Below, piece after piece: positions 39,541 through 48,716 of a stretch of DNA of 64,000 bases. The notes beneath the pieces are model-generated. The model saw only the letters and a list, made by a program, of their open reading frames with translations, was not told where the DNA came from and did not search any database. The DNA is from Clostridia bacterium (GTDB lineage: Bacteria; Bacillota; Clostridia; Oscillospirales; Acutalibacteraceae). The stretch lies in contig JAKSQM010000001.1 in assembly GCA_024404115.1 (NCBI GenBank), positions 310,001-374,000 of the forward strand, in the 5' to 3' direction. Position 1 is the first letter of the stretch. Every line of letters begins with the position of its first letter. Made by a program: the position numbers and the translations under genes.

Positions 39541-40276
39541 AAATAAAACCGCCGACCTTGACTTCGTTTGCAGTCGGGATGTTTTCGGCACAAGAATCCT
39601 TTCTTATTTTAATACTTACGGTGCAAAGTTTGATTTTTTAAAGGTGTGGGTGCAGTATGATGAAAGCGGTGCGCCCTGCGGAGCAATATCCCTTATGGAT
39701 GCTGATATGACCCTCACCTGCAATGAAAATGCCGACTTTGAAGAGCTTGAATTTTTTATAAAAGCAACGCCATTTTCCTCGCTCCAGTGCCAGCGTGATG
39801 TGATGAAAAAAATCGGCATAACAGAGAGCATATGGGGCTATGTTGTCCGCTATGAAAAGCCACAGCCTGTGAAAGAAGCTGACATATCATTTTTTGTGGA
39901 TTATAAAAAGATGTATTCCCTCATAAGCGGAGCGAAGCTCATTGGTGTTGGGGAATATCTGCCGTGGCTTTCAGATATTTCATATCGTGTTAATCACGGC
40001 ACAGCCATAACCGCAGGCATCACGGAGGGGGAAAATCTCTCTGCCTGTGCGGCGGTGCTGTTTATGGCAGAGCATTCCGCACTCCTTGGCGCAGTAGCCA
40101 CTGACCCCCACCGCAGGGGCAACGGCTTTGGCGGCGCAATAGTGAAAACCCTCGGCAATAAAATGCTGAAAGAGGGCAAACGCACCGAACTCCTTTGCAA
40201 AAACGATTCCATAGTGGAATTTTATAAATCCCTCGGCTTTATCGTCGCCGACCAGTGGGGGATAAAGTATAATTAA
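39524..40276 (+). CDS. GNAT-family acetyltransferase
   Basis: 250 residues from ATG 39524, which follows AAGGAG inside the end of the previous gene; the TTG at 39506 is less likely. The C-terminal half has the acetyl-CoA loop (VATDPHRRGNGFGGAIVKTL) and the end KNDSIVEFYKSLGF. The N-terminal half is a second, degenerate GNAT-like or substrate domain. Third gene of the M42 operon; the acyl acceptor is unknown. Confidence 0.85.
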   Translation: MIRLIENKTADLDFVCSRDVFGTRILSYFNTYGAKFDFLKVWVQYDESGAPCGAISLMDADMTLTCNENADFEELEFFIKATPFSSLQCQRDVMKKIGITESIWGYVVRYEKPQPVKEADISFFVDYKKMYSLISGAKLIGVGEYLPWLSDISYRVNHGTAITAGITEGENLSACAAVLFMAEHSALLGAVATDPHRRGNGFGGAIVKTLGNKMLKEGKRTELLCKNDSIVEFYKSLGFIVADQWGIKYN

Positions 40277-40293
40277 GTGAAAGGATGTAAAAA

Positions 40294-41715
40294 ATGGAAA
40301 CAGTTGAAAAATTGGACGATATAAAAGAAACTAAATCTATAAAGAAAATCGACTATTTACAAAGAGAAGATTATATTTGTGATATTTACAATATTGCAAT
40401 GAATTTATCAAGGGATAAATCTAATATATCTTTTGCCATTGATGGAGAATGGGGCTGTGGAAAAACATTTCTTTTAGAAATGATTGAAGAAGAGTTAAAA
40501 GAGTGTCAATCTGAAGAAACAAATAATGACAGGTTTGCAGTTTTTCATTATAACTGCTGGCAATATGATTATTATGAAGAGCCGTTAGTAGCAATCGTTT
40601 CAATGATGATAAATCAGATTGAAAAAAGTGAGAATCTCCTTACAACTGAACAAAAGAAAAAGACTCTTGCGGTTTTAAAAGGCGTGGGTACTGTTGTTCT
40701 TGCAGGACTTAACAATAAAATTGAAGATAAAACAGGTGTAAATGTTAAAGCTATTCTTGATGAAATAAAAAAAATTGAAGAGGGAACAAAAGAAACACTT
40801 GATAATATCAGAAACTTTGACCCGTTCTGGTCATTTAATCAGGCACTTGATTCAATGAGAAAATCACTTAAAGAAATAGCAAAAGATAAAACAATAGTCT
40901 TTGTTGTTGATGAGCTTGACCGCTGTTTGCCCCAGTATGCCATAAAGGTTCTTGAAAGACTTCATCACATTACAGAGGGCATAGATAATTTTATTACTAT
41001 AATAGCTATTGATAAAAAGCGGTTGCTTCACAGTATAGCGAATGCTTTCGGCTATGATAAAAACGGAGAAAATAAAGATTCGGAAAAATATCTTAAGAAA
41101 TTTATAAAGTTTGTTATTCCTTTGCACGCTGGGTTTATAGATGTAGGTATCTCAAAAAAATACGAAAAATATATTAGTATGTTTGATGAATTGTTATATG
41201 ATTGTGTATGTCTTTTTGATGATTACTTTAGCGAATTGTTTAATGAAATCAATATGCGAGAACAGGAACAGCTTATGGCAAAAATAGAACTTGCACATTG
41301 CATAATAGCTGATCCGTCAAGGCATTACGATTACACAGTAATGTATATGGAGCTTTTACTTGCTGTTTTTTGCACTCATTATAAGGTTGAACTTGAAGAT
41401 ATAGATAAAGAACTTTTAAAATTTGACCAAAAAGATAATTTGATGTTTTTTAGAGAAAACTTCAAACTCATTAAATCGGACTATGAAAATAATACTTTTA
41501 ATCGTAAACCGATTAAAATCATCAAAGATGATTTTTCACCAATAGTGCACTGGTACTCATCATTTTTAAAGGAATGCGATTTTAGTGGAAATCTTTCTGA
41601 AGATTTGAAGTGCGTTGATGGTCTTTCCCGTGATACAAGCAATGTTGAAGGCATAAATATGGAAGATAACCTAAAGTTTCTATATCACTTCTACCAAGAA
41701 CTAATTAAATTATAA
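40294..41715 (+). CDS. KAP-family P-loop NTPase
   Basis: 473 residues, ATG after AAAGGATG. Walker A GEWGCGKT at residues 51-58; the KAP-type FHYNCWQYDY about residues 84-93; Walker B IVFVVDELDRC at 201-211. The region between holds one short hydrophobic stretch (AVLKGVGTVVLAGL, ~126-139) that could be a membrane or hairpin segment, fewer than usual in KAP NTPases. The C-terminal ~230 residues match nothing I know. KAP NTPases include phage-exclusion PifA-type proteins and are frequent in defence islands. The gene is visibly richer in A+T and AAA/TTA-type codons than its neighbours and starts 17 bases after the GNAT gene, suggesting transfer. Family firm, role inferred. Confidence 0.85.
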   Translation: METVEKLDDIKETKSIKKIDYLQREDYICDIYNIAMNLSRDKSNISFAIDGEWGCGKTFLLEMIEEELKECQSEETNNDRFAVFHYNCWQYDYYEEPLVAIVSMMINQIEKSENLLTTEQKKKTLAVLKGVGTVVLAGLNNKIEDKTGVNVKAILDEIKKIEEGTKETLDNIRNFDPFWSFNQALDSMRKSLKEIAKDKTIVFVVDELDRCLPQYAIKVLERLHHITEGIDNFITIIAIDKKRLLHSIANAFGYDKNGENKDSEKYLKKFIKFVIPLHAGFIDVGISKKYEKYISMFDELLYDCVCLFDDYFSELFNEINMREQEQLMAKIELAHCIIADPSRHYDYTVMYMELLLAVFCTHYKVELEDIDKELLKFDQKDNLMFFRENFKLIKSDYENNTFNRKPIKIIKDDFSPIVHWYSSFLKECDFSGNLSEDLKCVDGLSRDTSNVEGINMEDNLKFLYHFYQELIKL

Positions 41716-41722
41716 CCCCCTC

Positions 41723-41753
41723 GGCTTCATTCCCTTTGAATGGAGCCTTTTTT
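41723..41753 (+). terminator. Intrinsic terminator after the KAP gene
   Basis: GGCTTCATTC (41723-41732), five-base loop, GAATGGAGCC (41738-41747), then TTTTTT. Confidence 0.88.
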
Positions 41754-41882
41754 GCGAAATTATAAATTTTTACTGTTATTTTTCGCTTGGTTGTGTTATA
41801 ATCTTTAATTGCGGTGTCCGCCGTCTGTAATTGATTTATTACAAAAAATCGGGCATTTTCTTATATATTTTTCACAAACATC

Positions 41883-41911
41883 TTGACTTTGTTGTTTTAT
41901 CGTGTTACTAT
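41883..41911 (+). promoter_or_regulatory. his operon promoter
   Basis: TTGACT (41883-41888), 17-base spacer, TACTAT (41906-41911), 46 bases before hisZ. The short leader leaves no room for a T-box or leader peptide after this promoter, and I recognise neither in the 240-base gap. Confidence 0.7.
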
Positions 41912-41956
41912 GCTAAAGTAAAATAAAGAATACCAAAAATCGGAGGAAAAAGGACT

Positions 41957-43069
41957 ATGACAAGCAATCTTCCTTTAAAGGCGAATGAAAACATCATCTT
42001 TTCACTTCGTGCTCTTTACAATTCCTACGGCTATTCTCATTACAAAATGAGCAAGTTTGAGGAATACGACCTTTACTCAAAAAACAAGGATTTCCTTGTT
42101 TCAGACAGTGTTATTACTTTCACAGACACTAACGGCAAGCTTATGGCTTTGAAGCCTGATGTTACCCTCTCAATCGTTAAAAACACCAAGGATACGGACA
42201 AGGCTATTGAAAAGCTCTATTACAACGAAAATGTTTACAGGGTGTCAAAAAGCACTCACACATTTAAAGAGATTATGCAGGCTGGTCTTGAGTGCATTGG
42301 CGATGTTGACGATTACTGCATCTTTGAGGTGTTGAGCCTTGCACTTAAAAGCCTTTTCACAATTTCTGAAAACAGCGTGCTTGATATTTCTAACCTTGCA
42401 GTGCTGAAGCAGGTGGTTGATTATATCGGCATCCCCGACAGTGAAAGGGCAGATGTTATCCGCTGTATCGGCGAAAAAAATCTTCACGAGCTTTCACAGA
42501 AATGCAAAGAGCTTGGCATACCCGAAGAGAAATTCAATATCTTAAAGGGCATTGTTTCACTTCACGGCACACCTAAAAAAGTTTTCCCAAAAGCAGAGGA
42601 GCTTTTAAAGGGCACAGGCTGTGATGAGATTATTGAGAATTTCAAAAAAATTGCCACCGCACTTCCGAATCAGCAGGCGGTGAATGTTGATTTTTCTGTT
42701 GTTGATAATGTTCATTATTATAACGGCATCGTTTTCAAAGGCTTCATTCAGGGCGTGCCAAACAGCGTGCTTTCAGGCGGTCAGTATGATAAGCTCCTTA
42801 AAAAAATGAAGCTTAAAAAGAGCGCAATCGGCTTTGCAGTTTATCTTGATATGCTGGAGCTTCTCAACACAAATAATAACGATTATGATGTTGACACCGT
42901 GCTTGTTTATGACAGCGAAACAACATTCAGCGAAATTGAAGCACAGACCGAAATTTTAAGAATGAAAGGAAGCGTGCTGGCTCTCTGCCAGCTTCCAAAA
43001 AATATCAGATGCAGAAAAATTGTTACAGTTAAAAAAGGCGAGGTGATTTCAATTGAAAACAATGCTTAA
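41957..43069 (+). CDS. hisZ: ATP phosphoribosyltransferase regulatory subunit
   Basis: 370 residues, ATG after CGGAGGAAA. A histidyl-tRNA-synthetase-like fold without a C-terminal anticodon domain: KPDVTLSIVK, YYNENVYRV, QAGLECIGD and VDNVHYYNGIVFKGF, LSGGQYDKL. HisZ activates the short HisG and gives histidine feedback control. First gene of hisZGDCBHAF-IE. Confidence 0.92.
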   Translation: MTSNLPLKANENIIFSLRALYNSYGYSHYKMSKFEEYDLYSKNKDFLVSDSVITFTDTNGKLMALKPDVTLSIVKNTKDTDKAIEKLYYNENVYRVSKSTHTFKEIMQAGLECIGDVDDYCIFEVLSLALKSLFTISENSVLDISNLAVLKQVVDYIGIPDSERADVIRCIGEKNLHELSQKCKELGIPEEKFNILKGIVSLHGTPKKVFPKAEELLKGTGCDEIIENFKKIATALPNQQAVNVDFSVVDNVHYYNGIVFKGFIQGVPNSVLSGGQYDKLLKKMKLKKSAIGFAVYLDMLELLNTNNNDYDVDTVLVYDSETTFSEIEAQTEILRMKGSVLALCQLPKNIRCRKIVTVKKGEVISIENNA

Positions 43070-43685
43070 TGTGGCTCTGCCAAAGGGCAGACTTGGCGAA
43101 AAAGTTTATGCCATGTTTGAAAAGGCAGGTTATCCCTGCCCCTCAATTAAAGAGGTAAACAGAAAGCTCATTTTTGAAAATGAAGAGTGCGGTGTCCGCT
43201 ACTTCTGGGTTAAGCCCTCTGATGTTGCAATTTATGTTGAAAGGGGAGCGGCAGACATCGGCGTTGCTGGCAAAGACATTCTCCTTGAATATGAACCCGA
43301 TATTTATGAGCTTCTTGATATGAAATTCGGCAAATGCAGAATGGCTGTTGCCGCAAAGAAAGATTTCAGAGATGACACAAGCAGAACGCTCCGTGTTGCC
43401 ACAAAATTCTCTAACATAGCAAGGCAGTATTATCTTTCAAAGGGCAGAGATATTGATATTATCCACCTTAACGGTTCAATCGAAATTGCACCGATTTTAG
43501 GTCTTTCAGATGTTATTGTTGATATTGTTGAAACAGGCACAACCCTTAAAGAAAATGACCTTGAGGTTTTTGACACAATCGTGCCTATCAGTGCAAGATT
43601 CATTGCAAATAAATCAAGCTATAAATTTAAAAGCGAGGCAATTGATGCCCTCGTTTCTGACCTTGAAAAATTAGTGGAGGACTGA
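43053..43685 (+). CDS. hisG: ATP phosphoribosyltransferase, short form
   Basis: 210 residues if read from TTG 43053, which has GAGGTGA at the right spacing; ATG 43062 gives MLNVALPKGRLGEK and is the other choice. The short form (no C-terminal regulatory domain) needs HisZ, encoded just upstream and overlapping by 17 bases. Motifs: E..DIGVAGKDIL and DVIVDIVETGTTLKEN. First step of histidine synthesis: ATP + PRPP to phosphoribosyl-ATP. Confidence 0.95.
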   Translation: MKTMLNVALPKGRLGEKVYAMFEKAGYPCPSIKEVNRKLIFENEECGVRYFWVKPSDVAIYVERGAADIGVAGKDILLEYEPDIYELLDMKFGKCRMAVAAKKDFRDDTSRTLRVATKFSNIARQYYLSKGRDIDIIHLNGSIEIAPILGLSDVIVDIVETGTTLKENDLEVFDTIVPISARFIANKSSYKFKSEAIDALVSDLEKLVED

Positions 43686-43687
43686 AA

Positions 43688-44965
43688 ATGATTAAGATTT
43701 TAAAATATGGCGAAGTTTCAAATGATGAAATTTTTGCAAGAGCTGTCCCCAGTGTGAATGTTGAGGATATTGTTGCAGAAATCATTGAAAATGTTAGGAA
43801 AAACGGTGACAAGGCACTTCTTGAATATTGCAAAAAGTTTGATAAGGCAGACCTTGAAACACTCCTTGTTTCAGAGGAAGAGATTGAAGAGGCAGTGAAT
43901 TCTGTTGAGCCTGTTTTCATTGAAATTCTCGAAAAGGCAGCAAAGAATATTAAAAAATTCCACGAAAAACAGCGCCGCAACAGCTTCATTATAAATGACG
44001 AGGACGGCATTGTAATCGGTCAGAAGGTTATCCCCGTTGACCGTGCAGGTCTTTATGTTCCGGGCGGCACAGCGGCTTACCCCTCAACCGTTCTTATGGA
44101 TTCTATCCCTGCAAAAATCGCAGGCTGCAAAGAGGTTGTTATGGTAACACCTCCCAATGCAGAGGGCAAGGTGAATCCCGTTATCCTCGCCGCCGCAAAG
44201 GTTGCAGGTGTTGACAAAATCTTTAAGGTTGGCGGTGCGCAGGCAATTGCCGCTTTGGCATACGGCACAGAGAGCGTGCCCGCAGTTGATAAAATCGTAG
44301 GCCCCGGCAACGCATTTGTTGCAGAGGCAAAGAAGCAGGTTTTCGGCAAGGTTTCTATTGATATGATAGCAGGCCCCAGCGAAATTCTTATTGTTGCAGA
44401 CGGCGAAACAAACCCCAAATATGCGGCGGCAGATTTGCTTTCACAGGCAGAGCATGACAAAATGGCATCAGCCGTTCTTGTTACAGATTCTTACGAGCTT
44501 GCACAGGGCGTGAGTGCGGAGCTTGAAAAGCAGATTCCCATGCTTGAAAGAGCAGAGATTGCACGCACATCGATTGATAATAACGGCAAAATCATCGTTG
44601 CAGATACACTTGATAAGGCAATCGACATTGCCAACGAAATTGCACCAGAGCATCTTGAGCTTTGCGTTTCACAGCCCTTTGATTATCTTGATAAAATCCG
44701 CCACGCTGGCTCAATCTTTATGGGCAGAAATTGCCCCGAAGCTCTTGGCGATTATTTTGCAGGTCCTAACCACACACTTCCCACAAGCGGAACTGCAAAA
44801 TTCTCAAGCCCCCTTTCTGTTGACGATTTTGTTAAGAAAACACAGTACACCTATTACACAAAAGAGGCTCTTTCAAAGGTTGCAAGAGATGTTGAATATT
44901 TTGCAAAGGCAGAGGGACTTACAGCCCATGCAAAGAGTGCGGTTATCCGCATAGAGGAGGAATAA
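43688..44965 (+). CDS. hisD: Histidinol dehydrogenase
   Basis: 425 residues. Motifs: VPGGTAAYPSTVLMDSIPAK, GPGNAFVAEAKKQVFG, DMIAGPSEILI, SQAEHDKMA and the C-terminal GPNHTLPTSGTAKFSSPLSV. It carries out the last two oxidations, L-histidinol to L-histidine, with Zn2+ and NAD+. Two bases separate it from hisG and hisC. Confidence 0.97.
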   Translation: MIKILKYGEVSNDEIFARAVPSVNVEDIVAEIIENVRKNGDKALLEYCKKFDKADLETLLVSEEEIEEAVNSVEPVFIEILEKAAKNIKKFHEKQRRNSFIINDEDGIVIGQKVIPVDRAGLYVPGGTAAYPSTVLMDSIPAKIAGCKEVVMVTPPNAEGKVNPVILAAAKVAGVDKIFKVGGAQAIAALAYGTESVPAVDKIVGPGNAFVAEAKKQVFGKVSIDMIAGPSEILIVADGETNPKYAAADLLSQAEHDKMASAVLVTDSYELAQGVSAELEKQIPMLERAEIARTSIDNNGKIIVADTLDKAIDIANEIAPEHLELCVSQPFDYLDKIRHAGSIFMGRNCPEALGDYFAGPNHTLPTSGTAKFSSPLSVDDFVKKTQYTYYTKEALSKVARDVEYFAKAEGLTAHAKSAVIRIEEE

Positions 44966-44967
44966 TA

Positions 44968-46032
44968 ATGAGCAGATTTTTTTCACAGAAATACGAAAAG
45001 TTGGTGCCATACACCCCTGGTGAACAGCCAAAGGATATGAAATATGTCAAGCTCAACACAAACGAATCTCCTTTCCCGCCTTCACCGATTGCGCAGAAAT
45101 ACGCAAAGGAAGCCGCAGAGAATCTTCAGCTTTATTCAGACCCCGAGTGCCGTGATTTAGTTAAAAAGGCGGCAGAATATTTTGGCATCGAAAAAGATGA
45201 AATTATCTTTGTAAACGGTTCAGACGATATTCTGAACTTTGCATTTATGGCTTTTTGTGATGACAAAACTCCCGTTGCATTCCCCAATATTTCTTATGGC
45301 TTCTATCCTGTTTTTGCAGAGTTCAACGGCATTCCCTATGAAGAAATCCCTCTTAACGAGGATTTCACAATCAACCCCGAGGATTATATGGGCATCAATA
45401 AAACAATCTTTATTGCAAACCCCAATGCTCCCACTGGCATTGCACTGCCCCTTGAAACTATCGAAAAAATCGTAAAGAGCAACCCCGATAATGTTGTTGT
45501 TATTGACGAGGCTTATGTGGATTTTGGTGCAGAAAGTGCTGTTTCACTTGTGCATAAATATGAGAATCTTCTTGTTACACAGACATTCTCAAAATCACGC
45601 TCCATGGCAGGCGCAAGGCTTGGCTTCGGTATCGGCTCAAAGGCTCTTATTCAGGATTTAAACACTGTCAGATATTCCACAAATCCATATAACATCAACC
45701 GCATGACTATGGCGGCTGGTATCGGCGCACTTGAAGATAACGAATATTTCAAAAAGAATTGCGAAGCCATTAAGGCAAACCGTGCGTGGACTGTTGCGGA
45801 GCTTGAAAAGTTAGGCTTCACCGTTTTGCCCTCATGTGCAAACTTCGTTTTTGCAAAGCACGCAAAAATTGACGGCGGCGAGATTTACACAACTCTTAAA
45901 AAAATGGGCATCCTTGTGCGTCATTTTGATAAAGAAAGACTTTCTGATTTTAACCGAATCACAATCGGCAGTATGGAGCAGATGGAAACTCTTATTTCTG
46001 CCCTTAAAAAGATTACGGAGGGTGCAGAATGA
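44968..46032 (+). CDS. hisC: Histidinol-phosphate aminotransferase
   Basis: 354 residues, ATG after GAGGAGG. PLP lysine in QTFSKSRSMAGARLGFG; ANPNAPTG and VIDEAYVDFG are typical of HisC. Overlaps hisB by ATGA. Confidence 0.96.
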   Translation: MSRFFSQKYEKLVPYTPGEQPKDMKYVKLNTNESPFPPSPIAQKYAKEAAENLQLYSDPECRDLVKKAAEYFGIEKDEIIFVNGSDDILNFAFMAFCDDKTPVAFPNISYGFYPVFAEFNGIPYEEIPLNEDFTINPEDYMGINKTIFIANPNAPTGIALPLETIEKIVKSNPDNVVVIDEAYVDFGAESAVSLVHKYENLLVTQTFSKSRSMAGARLGFGIGSKALIQDLNTVRYSTNPYNINRMTMAAGIGALEDNEYFKKNCEAIKANRAWTVAELEKLGFTVLPSCANFVFAKHAKIDGGEIYTTLKKMGILVRHFDKERLSDFNRITIGSMEQMETLISALKKITEGAE

Positions 46033-46616
46033 GAACAGCAGAATTTAAAAGAACAACCGCTGAAACAGATATTGCACTCAACTTAAATCTTGACGGCACT
46101 GGCAAAAGCACAATCAGCACAGGCTGCGGATTTCTTGACCATATGCTGACCCTCTTTGCAAAGCACGGCAGGTTTGACCTTGATGTTGCCTGCAAGGGCG
46201 ACACTTATGTTGATTATCACCACACAGCAGAGGATATCGGCATCACCCTCGGCAAGGCTTTTAAAGAGGCACTTGGGGATAAAAAAGGCATCATCCGCTA
46301 CGGCAGTACAATCCTCCCGATGGACGAAGCTCTTATCCTTTCAGCCGTTGATATTTCTGGCAGAGATTATTTAGGCTATGAGCTTTCAATTCCAACAGAA
46401 AAGGTTGGCGATTTTGACACAGAGCTTTGCGAAGAGTTCTGGCTTGGCTTTGTAAGAAATGCAGATGTTACACTTCACATCCGCTCACTTGCAGGCACAA
46501 ATTCACACCATATCATTGAGGGCGCATTCAAATCTGTTGCAAGAAGCCTTAAAACAGCGGTTAAAATTGATGCAGATTTTGCAGATGAAATCCCGTCAAC
46601 AAAAGGAGTTTTATAA
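46029..46616 (+). CDS. hisB: Imidazoleglycerol-phosphate dehydratase
   Basis: 195 residues, the dehydratase only (no fused phosphatase). Motifs GCGFLDHMLTLFAKH, DYHHTAEDIGI, AGTNSHHIIEGAFK. Stop overlaps hisH start (TAATG). Because HisB is monofunctional and no HisK/HisN gene is in the operon, histidinol-phosphate phosphatase must be encoded elsewhere. Confidence 0.97.
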   Translation: MRTAEFKRTTAETDIALNLNLDGTGKSTISTGCGFLDHMLTLFAKHGRFDLDVACKGDTYVDYHHTAEDIGITLGKAFKEALGDKKGIIRYGSTILPMDEALILSAVDISGRDYLGYELSIPTEKVGDFDTELCEEFWLGFVRNADVTLHIRSLAGTNSHHIIEGAFKSVARSLKTAVKIDADFADEIPSTKGVL

Positions 46617-47242
46617 TGATAGCCATAATTGATTACGGCGTAGGCAACCTGTTTTCACTTAAAAGCTCTTTTGCTTGCATCGGTGTTCAGGTTAAGGTTA
46701 CAAATAAAAAAGAAGATATTGAAGAAGCAGACGGAATAATCCTCCCTGGTGTTGGCGCATTTGAGGATGCGGCAAAAAAGCTCCGTGAAACAGGTCTTGT
46801 GGATGTTATCAAGGCGCAGGTGGCAAAGGGCAAGCCTCTTATGGGTATCTGCCTTGGTATGCAGATGCTTTTTGATAAAAGCTTTGAATACGGTGAGCAC
46901 GAGGGTCTTGGTCTGATTAAGGGCAATGTTAAGCCTATAGCAGATGTTATTCCGTCAGATTATAAAGTGCCCCACATTGGCTGGAACGCACTTCAGTTTA
47001 AAAAAGACAGTCCGCTTTTCAAATATATTAAAAACGGCGATTATGTTTATTTTGTTCATTCATTTTATGCTACAGATTGCGAAGATGCTGTCAGTGCCAC
47101 AAGTGAATACGGCGCAGAGCTGACCGCCTGCGTTGAGGATAAAAATGTATTCGGCTGTCAGTTCCACCCCGAAAAGAGCGGAACAATCGGACTTAACATA
47201 TTAAAGGCATTTGCCGAAATGAAGGAGGGCGAAATATGCTGA
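46616..47242 (+). CDS. hisH: Imidazole glycerol phosphate synthase, glutaminase subunit
   Basis: 208 residues. Class I amidotransferase triad: Cys in MGICLGMQML, His and Glu in QFHPEKSG. It passes ammonia to HisF. Overlaps hisA by seven bases. Confidence 0.97.
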   Translation: MIAIIDYGVGNLFSLKSSFACIGVQVKVTNKKEDIEEADGIILPGVGAFEDAAKKLRETGLVDVIKAQVAKGKPLMGICLGMQMLFDKSFEYGEHEGLGLIKGNVKPIADVIPSDYKVPHIGWNALQFKKDSPLFKYIKNGDYVYFVHSFYATDCEDAVSATSEYGAELTACVEDKNVFGCQFHPEKSGTIGLNILKAFAEMKEGEIC

Positions 47243-47949
47243 TTTACCCTGCAATAGATTTGTTTGACGGCAAGGCTGTCAGACTTTTTAAGGGCGACTA
47301 CGCACAGATGACCGTGTATAGTGAAAATCCGCCCGAAATTGCACTTGATTTTAAAAACAGCGGTGCAACACATATGCACATTGTTGACCTTGAGGGTGCA
47401 AAAAACGGCACAACACCAAATTTTGAAACAGTATGTGCTATCAAAAAAGCAGGCGGACTTTTCTGCGAGGTTGGCGGTGGAATCCGCAGCATGGAAACCA
47501 TCGAAAAATATGTTTCAGCAGGCATTGACCGTGTTATTTTAGGCACAGCCGCTGTTACAGAAGAGGGCTTCGTTGAAAAAGCCGTTAAAAAATACGGCGA
47601 CAAAATCGCTGTTGGTATCGACATCAAAGACGGCTTTGTTGCCATAAAAGGCTGGACAGAAAAATCAGAAATGACCGCCATGGATTTCTGCGCAAAAATG
47701 CAGGCAATTGGCGTTAAAACTCTCGTTTGCACCGATATTTCAAAGGATGGTGCAATGCAGGGCACAAACCACAGCCTTTATAACGAGCTTATGGAAAAAT
47801 TCAATATGCAGATTATCGCATCTGGCGGTGTTTCATCTATTGAAGATGTTGAAAAGCTGGCAAAAAGAAATATGTATGGTGCAATAATCGGCAAGGCATA
47901 TTACACAGGCGCAATCGACCTTAAAAAAGCAATCGAGGTGGCAGAATGA
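47236..47949 (+). CDS. hisA: Phosphoribosyl-ProFAR isomerase
   Basis: 237 residues, (βα)8 barrel. Catalytic Asp in the first strand (YPAIDLFDGKAVRL) and HIVDLEGAKNG, with phosphate-binding VGGGIRS and ASGGVSS. Overlaps hisF by ATGA. Confidence 0.97.
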   Translation: MLIYPAIDLFDGKAVRLFKGDYAQMTVYSENPPEIALDFKNSGATHMHIVDLEGAKNGTTPNFETVCAIKKAGGLFCEVGGGIRSMETIEKYVSAGIDRVILGTAAVTEEGFVEKAVKKYGDKIAVGIDIKDGFVAIKGWTEKSEMTAMDFCAKMQAIGVKTLVCTDISKDGAMQGTNHSLYNELMEKFNMQIIASGGVSSIEDVEKLAKRNMYGAIIGKAYYTGAIDLKKAIEVAE

Positions 47950-48704
47950 TTACAAAAAGAATTATTCCCTGCCTTGATGTAAGAAACGGCAGAGTTGTTA
48001 AGGGCGTTAATTTTGAAGGCTTGCAGGATGTTTCATCGCCTGTTGCCCTTGCGCAGTATTACAGCGATAACGGTGCAGACGAGCTTGTTTTTTATGACAT
48101 CACCGCTTCGTCAGACGGCAGAAAGCTTTTCACCGATATCCTTTGCGAAACTGCAAGCAAAGTGTTCATTCCCCTTACAGTTGGCGGCGGTATCAACACC
48201 GTTGCGGATTTTGACCGTGTTTTAAAGTGCGGTGCAGATAAAGTCAGCGTAAATTCCGGTGCAATCAGAAACCCGCAGCTTGTTTATGATGCCGCAAAGC
48301 TTTATGGCGACCAGTGCGTTGTGCTTTCAGTTGATGTTAAGCGTGTTGACGGTGTTTTCAGAGTTTTTGCAAAAGGCGGCAGAGAAAACACAGGGCTTGA
48401 AGCTATCAGCTGGATAAAACGCTGTGTTGACAACGGAGCAGGGGAGATAGTTGTTAATTCCATTGATACAGACGGCGTTAAGGGCGGTTTTGACCTCGAA
48501 ATGCTCGATGCTGTCTGCAACGTTGTTTCAGTGCCTGTTATTGCTTCGGGCGGAGCAGGCAAAGCAGATGATTTTATTACACTTTTTAAAACACTTCCCA
48601 AGGTTGACGCAGGTCTTGCAGCGTCAATATTCCATTTTGGTGAAGTTAAAATATCCGACCTGAAAAATCTTATGGCAGAGTCGGGCATACCTGCAAGAAG
48701 ATAA
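47946..48704 (+). CDS. hisF: Imidazole glycerol phosphate synthase, cyclase subunit
   Basis: 252 residues. IIPCLDVRNGRVVKGVNF, DELVFYDITAS, TVGGGINT, ASGGAGKADDF are the HisF signatures. Partner of HisH. Confidence 0.97.
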   Translation: MITKRIIPCLDVRNGRVVKGVNFEGLQDVSSPVALAQYYSDNGADELVFYDITASSDGRKLFTDILCETASKVFIPLTVGGGINTVADFDRVLKCGADKVSVNSGAIRNPQLVYDAAKLYGDQCVVLSVDVKRVDGVFRVFAKGGRENTGLEAISWIKRCVDNGAGEIVVNSIDTDGVKGGFDLEMLDAVCNVVSVPVIASGGAGKADDFITLFKTLPKVDAGLAASIFHFGEVKISDLKNLMAESGIPARR

Positions 48705-48716
48705 GGAGCGAAAAAT

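Noticed and set aside
41716-41956. Possible T-box or histidine leader before hisZ
   Set aside because: I looked for a leader peptide with His codons, a T-box sequence and an antiterminator; none is visible, and the best promoter leaves only about 40 bases of leader.
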